Shown here: piece by piece, positions 56,709 through 64,000 of the stretch | Layout of the letters: every line of letters begins with the position of its first letter | Numbering within the stretch: the first letter of the stretch is position 1 | Assembly (NCBI GenBank): GCA_900169235.1 | Contig: FWCC01000137.1 | Location: 248,001 to 312,000 of the forward strand | Reading direction: 5' to 3' | Length of the DNA stretch: 64,000 nt | DNA from: Zarea fungicola | Lineage: Eukaryota > Ascomycota > Sordariomycetes > Hypocreales > Cordycipitaceae | The notes under the pieces: generated by a model | Told to the model about the DNA's origin: nothing | The model's input: only the letters and a program-made list of their open reading frames with translations | The model's database searches: none | Made by a program: the position numbers and the translations under genes

Positions 56709-58113
56709 TCAAGGCATTCAATACGCTATCGTCTACTTCTAGGTGACCTGGTTCGCCATGAGGTAGGCAGCGTAGGCTAGCTACTTGGGTAGAGCCAAGT
56801 ATCATATCGCGCCATAACTTGCAAGAAAAAGAAAAAGACATTCAATCTATCCTTTAATTGCATGATTAAATTATTCCACTGACTGTTTTGGTTAGAATTT
56901 GCCGACTGTTTTAAATAATTTGTCTACTTCACATACTCTCCTCGCCTCCTTAGAATTAGCAGACAAAGGAAACACTGTCAGGCAGTTTTTTTACCTAAAA
57001 ACAGCATCCTCGCATATGTCACTACCATGATGGAGAGAAAGTGTAGCGAAAGCCGGGGCCGGGTCGTTGAGTCGCCATCAAATTTGTATTTGAGTTAAGC
57101 ACAGACATGCCAATTGGCCAATGAGAACAAGCCGGCTGCATTTTTCTGACTCGGTAGACGATCCTAGCTTGGCGAATGTTGGCGTACGCTTACTTATACA
57201 TTAGTCTTGTTTGAGACTACTACGGTAGTGTTAAACCTTCAGACAGGCCCTTCCTGATTTTCTCAAAGCTTTTATTTAACCCGGCAAGATCGCGCGTGTT
57301 CCATGTGCGGGGAAGTAGCTACTTTCCATGGCGCAACCTGGGGATTTACTGTGACTCGTGCCAACCTCGTGGTTTGCACAGGCCGGCGCACTGATGCACT
57401 GACGTAAACCTAGTGGTCACGGGTCTCCTGTGTCGCGCGTAAAGTTCTTGGAACGCGAGTTGGTATGTAACTAATGCCCGCTGTGATCCCAACAAGTGCG
57501 AAGCATGCAAATGCTCTGCGTGACGGTGTGTGTTGATTTCAGCGCACACGGGATAGAAAGATATTGCAGCTTGATTACAAGTTCATTTGACGCTAAACAT
57601 GGTAGATTGAAGACTGAGTGATCATTTTAAAAGTGATTCGCACCATGTGGTCTAAATCTAGCGAGGGCTGCGCATGGCTATGCTACCACTTTTAGCAGAG
57701 ACAATTTCCGAGTCACTCAGTGGGTTAACACCAAGGATGACAACCATACAAATTTACAGTCATTAATAGAAATTTGACCCCAGCATTAGATGATCCCGAG
57801 TAGTAATTCTGCGGGGTAGCGCAAACCCAATGCAGTTAAAGTTCTGCGCACGGCTTCTTCAATCTTGCTGCGCTACACACATGCCCTGCGCTCAAATTGG
57901 TGTAAGAAGAAGGATTTTCTCAAGTGCAGGGGAAAGTGCCGATGGCCCGAGAGCCGGGTTTCCTACTTTCACCCTGCGTGGAAAGTCGCTTGGCATCCTA
58001 GAATATTTATTCCATCAACCCTTATATGTACCTGCCGAATGTCCTCCTTTGCGAACATGAGCAAGTGAGTACACAATTCTACACACCATTTCCTATAATC
58101 CTATCACTTAGCT
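56709..58113. other. gene-poor intergenic stretch
   Basis: About 1.4 kb before the lipase gene. A CCAAT-type motif occurs near 57108-57122 (CCAATTGGCCAATGAG). No coding feature recognised. Confidence 0.4.
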
Positions 58114-59478
58114 ATGTTTGGCCTGTTGTATTTTGCTGGCTGCCTGACTCTCGCATGCGGACATGCCATTCCTGCTGCCGACCATACGGCATCCAAGCGT
58201 GGTGCCGCGCTTCCCGTAGACGATCCCTTCTACACTGCCCCGGCAAACCTCTCTGACTACTCTGCCGGTGCCATAATTCGTTACCGTACACCACCTAATC
58301 CTCTCTCTTTCTACAACTCCAATGCAAATCTCCACAGTTCTTGGCAGCTCCTCTACCGAACCACTGGTGTCAATGGAGAGCCGTTAGCTACCGTTACCAC
58401 TGTCATGATACCCTTCAACGCCGACTATGGGAAACTTCTCTCATATCAGGTTGAAATTGACTCCCCATACTCGGGCTGTTTCCCAAGCTACACACTACAA
58501 CAAGGCGATGCATATATTGACAACATATCTGCCCAGTATGGGGAGTTGTGGTACATTAGCGCCTTGGAGAAGGGGTGGGTGGTCGCCTCGCCTGATCATG
58601 AGGGACCGAATGGCGCGTTTGGCGCTGGCATCCTAGAGGGACACGCAACTCTTGATGGGTTACGAGCTGTTCTTGGTTCAAATTCAATTACTGGGGTACT
58701 ACCCACCGCCCAAGTCGCTGTATGGGGATATTCAGGAGGCGCACAAGCCACTGCGTTCGCTTTGGAGCTTCAGGATAGCTACGCGCCTGAACTCACTATT
58801 TCTGCGGCTGCTATTGGCGGTATCCCGGCAAATTTTACAAGTGCTCTGCTAACTATCGATGGGAAGGTTTCTGCTGGTCTCATGCCTAGTGCTGCTATTG
58901 GTTTAAGCAGAGCATATCCCAAGATGGCAGCGGTCCTGAACGACAGCCTCTACCCGGCTAATGCATCTCAGTTTCTGCGGGCTGAAAATCAATGTATTAT
59001 TTCAACTGCAATTGATTTTGCATTTGATAGCCCGTTTTCCTACCTCAAGAATGGGCTGGGTTTCCTCAGCCAGCCAGACGTCGCAGCTGCGATCAAGGCC
59101 ACGGTCTTGGGTCAGCTAGGCTTCCCAAAAGTGCCAACATACATGTACCAGGGAGTTGATGACGAACTAGTGGGATTTTCAGACGTGCAGGATTTATATG
59201 ACAAGTACTGTGCGGCCGGAGCCAGCATACAATTTGTGAAGGAAGCACTCGGGGAGCACATTACAGTTGCTCTCCTTGGCGCAGCTGGCGCATTTGGTTT
59301 CCTCATGGATCGCTTAGATGGCAAATATCTGGCACCTGGATGCACTCAGAAGACTGTTGTCTCTTCTGTACTTGAGCCCTCAAATCTTGCAATATTGGGG
59401 CAGTTCGTGTATAACGATGTAACTGCCATGCTTGGCAAGAAAATAGGGTCAAGGACTTCGGCGAAACAAGGTTTTTGA
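58114..59478 (+). CDS. Secretory lipase (LIP family)
   Basis: An intronless 454-aa secreted lipase. A signal peptide covers residues 1-18 (MFGLLYFAGCLTLACGHA); a short propeptide ending in a KR site (SKRGAAL) follows, the kind of site cut by Kex2. DDPFYTAP and IIRYRTPP are hallmarks of the fungal secretory lipase family that includes Candida LIP proteins. The nucleophile motif is GYSGG with Ser at residue 207. The Asp is in GVDDELVGFSD, and the His in EHITVALLG completes the triad. Several N-glycosylation sites (NLSD, NFTS, NDSL, NASQ) are present. Such lipases hydrolyse triacylglycerols and other esters outside the cell. Length is normal for the family. A P450 gene follows downstream in the same direction. 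Confidence 0.93.
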   Translation: MFGLLYFAGCLTLACGHAIPAADHTASKRGAALPVDDPFYTAPANLSDYSAGAIIRYRTPPNPLSFYNSNANLHSSWQLLYRTTGVNGEPLATVTTVMIPFNADYGKLLSYQVEIDSPYSGCFPSYTLQQGDAYIDNISAQYGELWYISALEKGWVVASPDHEGPNGAFGAGILEGHATLDGLRAVLGSNSITGVLPTAQVAVWGYSGGAQATAFALELQDSYAPELTISAAAIGGIPANFTSALLTIDGKVSAGLMPSAAIGLSRAYPKMAAVLNDSLYPANASQFLRAENQCIISTAIDFAFDSPFSYLKNGLGFLSQPDVAAAIKATVLGQLGFPKVPTYMYQGVDDELVGFSDVQDLYDKYCAAGASIQFVKEALGEHITVALLGAAGAFGFLMDRLDGKYLAPGCTQKTVVSSVLEPSNLAILGQFVYNDVTAMLGKKIGSRTSAKQGF

Positions 59479-59710
59479 CAATGCCAGCTGCCGCCTCTCT
59501 GCTATTCTGCGTTGATCAGTTACGAATTAGAATCCTGGCAGTCACAATGATACGGCTCAATTCTCTTATTAATCCCGGTGACTATGCAGCCAAGTTGGTC
59601 AGTGAATGTCCTCGTTTTTCTGGCCCCAGCAAACTAAGCTGACACGACACAGGAAGGTTGCTGACCTCTTCGGAGTGTGGTATATTCGAGACAGCACGCG
59701 TTAGGGCATT

Positions 59711-59923
59711 CTAGGATGCACCCGCAAGTGACTTCACAAATAGGTCGATGACTTTTTCGACCGACTGTCCACCGTATGTACGGTCGCAATGGTTTGTGGC
59801 CAGCTGCCCACGTTGGCGTTTATATTCGTTCCGCAATGCATTCACGTCATGACTACTATGATGACTTTGGTAAGGAGTCGGACAATCCGTATTTACTACA
59901 GCGTGTTGCCAGTAACCCAGTCG
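59711..59923 (-). pseudogene. possible gene relic, C-terminal fragment
   Basis: A 70-codon minus-strand frame, closed by TAG at 59711 and preceded directly by an in-frame TGA at 59924, with no usable AG acceptor in between. Its composition is protein-like: NEYKRQRGQLATNHCDRTYG, then SVEKVIDLFVKSLAGAS at the end, an amphipathic C-terminal helix. This looks like the end of a once longer gene. No family recognised. It could also be a last exon whose acceptor was missed. Confidence 0.3.
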
Positions 59924-60152
59924 TCATTCTAGGCTCGGTAGTGCCTAGTTCTATCTCAGTTGATGAGTTGGCAAGACCGAATAGCAAGATTGGCGATTAA
60001 ACATGTTAGGAAGTAGAATGCGCACATCATGGTCGAGCAAACGGTACTGGCTCGTGTTTTCACAGCGCTCAGGCAGCAGAGGCAACTACCGTTCCGATAG
60101 AAAAGCAGACCGTTTGATTTTAGTTTCTATAATGGCCTGTTACAACTCAGAT

Positions 60153-60191
60153 GTCATGACTCGCGTGCTATATCATGTCGCGAGTCACGAC
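60153..60191. repeat. 13-bp imperfect inverted repeat
   Basis: GTCATGACTCGCG at 60153-60165 and CGCGAGTCACGAC at 60179-60191 pair at 12 of 13 positions around a 13-base loop. Each arm contains TGACTC or GAGTCA, the core of an AP-1/Gcn4-type bZIP site. Confidence 0.75.
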
Positions 60192-60922
60192 TTCACAAGT
60201 GTTTCGGGTGCTATAACCCAGCGAGAAAAGAGCACACAATCCGCGAGAGTCCTTATTACCAACTACAAGCCATCATTAGGGCGGTAGTACAACATCACCA
60301 TACATCACATCAACTTCTACGTTATGGTTGCTTTCGCTGTTTATTCGGTATGTTTTTGCCTGTGGGTCTAAAATCTTTCAATTTCCAGTTCGAAACATGC
60401 TAGCAGCGCCTTGGTGCCGGCACTAAGATGACAGTAACCCTGGCAAGCTAATGTTCGTCGCGCCAGATTCAGCAGCCTACCCGAACGGTTATCTGGCGCT
60501 CTGCCCATCAGAAAGTAATAAACTGCTGGAAGCCTGTATAGTAGGGTTAGGGTTGTTTTAATGCAGAACTAACTAATTCACAAGAAAAGCGCAGCAAACA
60601 AAGGGTGGCGTACTGGCCGGACGCTGATACGCTGCCGGTGGTTCCGCACTCTTTTTAGTATGATACTCAGAGTAGGCCAACGGAGAAGATGCTGACCAGT
60701 TAAATTATAATCAAATGCTGACAGGAGAAGTTATAACCGAAAAGAAAAAGGTGGCGTATCCCCGCTTAGAAAAAGACGTGCGGCTCCCAGTCGGTAGGTC
60801 CGCCCCCAGCATTGTCCGCGTTCTTTTTACCATCTATCTGTCCTTCTCCGTCATAATAGGCACGGCTCCGTTGAAGACGATTTGTCTGCTTGCAAATCAA
60901 TTTAGCCCATGTTAAGCACATC

Positions 60923-62620
60923 ATGCAAAGTCATCACATCCTCTTAGCCCTGGGGGCTATTGCGCTGTACTTTCTTTATCAGCAAGTCTTTGTAAAGAAG
61001 GAAACTCGGGCCCTACCACCAGGACCAAAGCCGACTCCATTCGTTGGCAATATCAAAGACCTTCCAGTACATGGGGAGCTGGAATCTCTTCATTGGCTTC
61101 GGCTCAAGGATAAGTACGGACCTGTAAGCTCCATCACGATTCTGGGGCAAACCCTTGTCATCATTCATGATAAAAAAGCTGCAATTGAGCTTTTGGAGAA
61201 GAGATCTCTTCAAACCTCTGGACGCCCAGTAATGGAATTCGCGTTCAATCTGTGTGGCTTGAGCGGGTTCCTTAGCAGTCAGCAGAATAATGCCACATTG
61301 AGAAAGTATCGCAAATTCGTACACCAGGAGTTCGGAACCAAAAGTGCTACGGCTAGCTTCAACAAGATTCAGTTGCTTGAATCATCCAAGCTGCTATCAC
61401 GGTTGTTGGAGAATCCCGATAATCTGGATTCAAATTTAAGAAGGTATGAAGGGGTCCGGAACAGCCGAGTTGCAACTTCGAGGAACAAAGCCTTGCCTGC
61501 ACTAATGCTAATATACTATAAATTTAGCTTTGCTGGCAGCGTCATTCTCAAAATAACGTATGGCTACTCTGCCGACACACAAGCTCCAGATCCATTAATT
61601 TCTCTAATTGAACGCGTGGCGCTCAATATCTCCAAGATGCTGGTCGCTGGCGCATGGTTCGTGGATGTCATCCCAGTTCTCAGATACGTACCAAGCTGGT
61701 GCCCTGGGGCAGGGTTCAAGAGGACAGCAGCAAAGTGGAAGCAAATGCTGCATGCCGTGGTAGACCTTCCCTACGCATTTACATTGGAACAGATGGGTAG
61801 CGGCAATGCTACGCCATCGTACGTATCCAAACTAGTTCAAAGTCTACAAAACGGCGATAACTTGAGACTGGACGACAGCGACGAGCATGCTATCAAGTGG
61901 ACTGCTGCAAATCTTTACGCAGCAGGTGCTGACACGACCATCTCAACCATGCGCAGCTTCATTTTGGCCATGATAATGTTTCCAGATGTACAACGTAAAG
62001 CTCAAGAGGAGATTGACAAGGTCACTGGCGGTCGTAGGCTGCCGGGATTTGATGATCGCGACAGCCTGCCGTACGTGAACAACTTGGTCCAGGAAGCACT
62101 GCGGTGGTGTCCTGTTGCACCAATGGGCGTACCCCATAGAGCTGACGAGGATATTGCATACGACGGCTATGTCATACCAAACGGGTCGTATTTGCTTCCC
62201 GCGGCATGGTGGCTATGTCATGATCCTGCTGTTTATCACGATCCAGAGACATTCGATCCGGCGCGTTACTCTGAGCCTCACAACGAGCCGCTTCCAGACT
62301 TCGTGTTCGGCTTCGGCCGGAGAAAATGTCCTGGTCTCCATTTAGCAGACGCGAGTCTTTTTATTGCCATAGCCAGGATGTTATCGGCATTTAATGTCAC
62401 AAAGGCGTTGGATGCAAATGGGCAAGAGGTCGAAGTAGAGCTCAGAGTAAAGCCTGGCATCGTTGCGAGCCCGGAAGACTTTCAGTATAGGCTTACGGCT
62501 AGAAGTACCGAGCTCGCACGCGCTATTAGAGAGCAAGACCTGGGGCCGGCCGAGGCAGACAGCCATGCTGGCCTTCTTCGAGAACCGGTTAGCCACTTCA
62601 TAAAGCTGGGCGATAAATAA
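60923..62620 (+). CDS. Cytochrome P450 monooxygenase
   Basis: A 537-aa microsomal P450 in two exons, 60923-61443 and 61528-62620. The 84-nt intron (GTATGA to ATTTAG) is a multiple of three and has no stop, so a single-exon model would wrongly add 28 residues; splicing joins LRS with FAGSVILKITYGY, the normal sequence. The ATG at 60923 starts a membrane anchor (ILLALGAIALYFLYQQV) and the proline hinge LPPGPKP. The oxygen-binding I-helix motif is AGADTT (near residue 305), ExxR is EALR (near 365), and the haem loop FGFGRRKCPG has the Cys at about 440. The overall look is that of fungal CYP620/OrdA-like (O-methylsterigmatocystin oxidoreductase-like) enzymes. Needs NADPH-P450 reductase. Substrate not predictable; no biosynthetic core gene is adjacent. 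Confidence 0.92.
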   Translation: MQSHHILLALGAIALYFLYQQVFVKKETRALPPGPKPTPFVGNIKDLPVHGELESLHWLRLKDKYGPVSSITILGQTLVIIHDKKAAIELLEKRSLQTSGRPVMEFAFNLCGLSGFLSSQQNNATLRKYRKFVHQEFGTKSATASFNKIQLLESSKLLSRLLENPDNLDSNLRRYEGVRNSRVATSRNKALPALMLIYYKFSFAGSVILKITYGYSADTQAPDPLISLIERVALNISKMLVAGAWFVDVIPVLRYVPSWCPGAGFKRTAAKWKQMLHAVVDLPYAFTLEQMGSGNATPSYVSKLVQSLQNGDNLRLDDSDEHAIKWTAANLYAAGADTTISTMRSFILAMIMFPDVQRKAQEEIDKVTGGRRLPGFDDRDSLPYVNNLVQEALRWCPVAPMGVPHRADEDIAYDGYVIPNGSYLLPAAWWLCHDPAVYHDPETFDPARYSEPHNEPLPDFVFGFGRRKCPGLHLADASLFIAIARMLSAFNVTKALDANGQEVEVELRVKPGIVASPEDFQYRLTARSTELARAIREQDLGPAEADSHAGLLREPVSHFIKLGDK

Positions 62621-64000
62621 AGGACCGCCTACACAGTCAATTCGCTTCAGAATAGGCTAAATCTATTCGTTCCTGGCACTCAATATTGCTCTTCCTTTTC
62701 GTAATTCAATTAATGATTAGGGGAAAATTAGTCGCCGTGTGTTCTATATAATGAAGTCTGCCTGTGTGAAGCTGTTGGCATCAGACTTGGAGTTTGGGCA
62801 GGGCTGCCTCTGTAAATACAGCGCAATATCGACCAACAAAACCCTGGGTTCAAATCCTACAATCGCCAACGGCGACGGAAACCAGCAGTTGCGCAATTTG
62901 TCCAGTGAAGTTGGGGCGCCCGGTTAGGACTAATTCGAGAACGGTGGGAATGGACAAGACATCTGCCGTCCGACGGCTGACGTGCTCGTTGCGAAAAATG
63001 TCGGCGCCGATCAGGGCTCATGGCATTGTACATTCTAATGGCAAATTCGGTCCCAAGTACGCCGATTTATCATGGGGAATTGGTTAGCCAACAGATTAGT
63101 GGCTTGTGCAAGGGTCAAAAGCAAGTTCTACTTTCCTACTAAAAAGACAAGCAGGCGTTCCTTAGACGCCAGAAAAAGAAATCGTACAACAGACATTATG
63201 GGATGACAAGTGGCATCTACGAAGGATCGCCTTTACAGTCCGTAGTACTTGGAGCCAACTTGCCATGTAACATATGACTGCTCGCCCGCAGATTGTTGAG
63301 AAGCCCACGTACAAGCCATACGACACCCGCGAGCGCGCCTGATTGGCATTTGCTCTTTTCATCATATGTATCGTACGCAAGGGATACCCAGGCTAAGGCG
63401 CGGAGCGCAGTGTACCGAAAAAGGAAAACCGCCGCCTAAAATGGCACAAGCAAAGAGTTGAATCACGGCAATATGGTTCTTGGTCGCACGCTGTCGCTCT
63501 TTGGTTGGTAATAAGTTTTGGGACATGAGCTTTGACAATGAGGCAATGCTGAAGCGGACTTTTCAAGAAGCAAATAAACTGTCACAAAGCAGCCCAGTTC
63601 GCATTTGATAATCAACTTTTTAGGCGTATTTTTTTTACTATTCCCCCCCCACACCAGAAAAATGCTCGCCGATCTCTCTGTCATCCCTTGCATTCAACTA
63701 ACAGCTCAGGAGCGTGTTGGAGACCGCGATCGCGAGTGTCCCTCGGCCACGGTACCTTGACGACGAGGAAGGCGAAACAAAGTCTTTACCAACTAGGTTA
63801 GCAATTGAAAATCTAAGCTGCGATTTCTCTGGCGGCAATGTCTCGAAGCGAAACGCGCCGACAAGTTGGGTCGTCCTCCACTCTTTTTGCTTTCTTGCCC
63901 TAGTATTGCTTTTTTTCGCTTCCCTTGCCTTGCCTCCCTCGCCTCGCCTGTTGTCCCCTTTGAGACGAAATGCAGTTTTCTTGTATCGCATACCGTGCTC
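62621..64000. other. gene-poor right edge with a minus-strand relic
   Basis: About 1.4 kb. A broken coding-like frame lies at 62850-63083 (minus). The last 120 bases are CT-rich (about 63880-63960) and resemble the leader or core promoter of a plus-strand gene beyond the window. No complete gene seen. Confidence 0.45.
62850..63083 (-). pseudogene. possible gene relic with one in-frame stop
   Basis: A minus-strand frame of 78 codons, closed by TGA at 62850-62852 and interrupted once by TGA at 63018-63020. On both sides of the interruption the translation is protein-like: YLGPNLPLECTMP before it, then ALIGADIFRNEHVSRR and LTGRPNFTGQIAQLLVSVAVG after it. The TGA stands where a CGA codon would need only one C-to-T change, the kind of mutation that RIP or deamination produces. 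No family recognised. Confidence 0.35.

Larger units (their letters stand above)
59479..60922. other. gene-poor stretch with a minus-strand relic and a hairpin
   Basis: About 1.4 kb. Contains a coding-like minus-strand fragment at 59711-59923 and a 13-bp inverted repeat at 60153-60191, both listed separately, plus a GTAGGGTTAGGGTTG stretch near 60541. The right end should hold the P450 promoter. Confidence 0.45.

Noticed and set aside
60535..60560. Interstitial telomere-like TTAGGG repeat
   Set aside because: Only about two units (GTAGGGTTAGGGTTG) are present, which is too short to distinguish from chance.
62771..62860. tRNA-like A-box and B-box (GGTTCAAATCC) near 62848
   Set aside because: The B-box match is exact, but no acceptor stem pairs with the bases after it, the T-stem has a mismatch, and the same bases encode the end of a minus-strand coding-like frame.
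63698..63991. 97-codon minus-strand frame at the right edge
   Set aside because: It is the complement of a CT-rich promoter-like stretch, which produces artificial Lys/Arg/Glu-rich frames.

Overview
The window looks like nuclear DNA of a filamentous ascomycete, most probably a Sordariomycete of the order Hypocreales. The evidence is the gene content (CFEM protein, Zn2Cys6 regulator, SulP permease, GPI-tailed cupredoxin, PNP-NACHT-ankyrin receptor) and the gene structure. Introns are short, about 45-135 nt. They start mostly with GTAAGT or GTATGT, end in TAG, CAG or AAG, and often carry a CTAAC/CTGAC-like branch site. No rRNA, convincing tRNA, CRISPR array or intact transposon is visible. Most multi-exon genes were assembled here by hand, and the exon limits are given in each entry.

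Layout. From 1 to 3893 (minus) lies the 5' part of a large NLR-type gene (purine-nucleoside-phosphorylase-like domain, NACHT, ankyrin repeats) that runs off the left edge. From 5.2 to 13.5 kb come secreted or extracellular functions: an unknown secreted protein, a CFEM protein, a GH88 unsaturated-glucuronyl hydrolase and an M28 leucine aminopeptidase, with a small P-loop kinase among them. From 13.7 to 18.3 kb sit two housekeeping genes, NAF1 (H/ACA snoRNP assembly) and ALG9 (N-glycan mannosyltransferase), followed by a small basic unknown protein.

From 20.4 to 38.2 kb there is a run of oxidoreductases, transferases and transporters: a GMC oxidoreductase, an APH-fold kinase, an alpha/beta hydrolase divergent from a Baeyer-Villiger-type monooxygenase, a sulfate permease, a methyltransferase and a divergent DHA2-type MFS exporter. 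No PKS, NRPS or terpene synthase is present. The BVMO and hydrolase pair suggests ketone-to-ester-to-acid/alcohol chemistry. From 38.6 to 41.4 kb are an F-box protein and a GPI-tailed cupredoxin. From 42 to 50.7 kb four plus-strand genes follow each other: aspartase, a Zn2Cys6 regulator, an S9 peptidase and an SDR, possibly a small amino-acid or peptide utilisation block.

From 51 to 54.1 kb an FTA2-like protein and an unknown basic protein are divergently arranged. From 54.1 kb to the right edge the DNA is sparser: a four-exon small secreted protein, a secretory lipase and a cytochrome P450, separated by 1.4-1.9 kb stretches. At least two of these stretches contain short coding-like relics. 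All functions are read from motifs in the translated sequence; no database search was possible.
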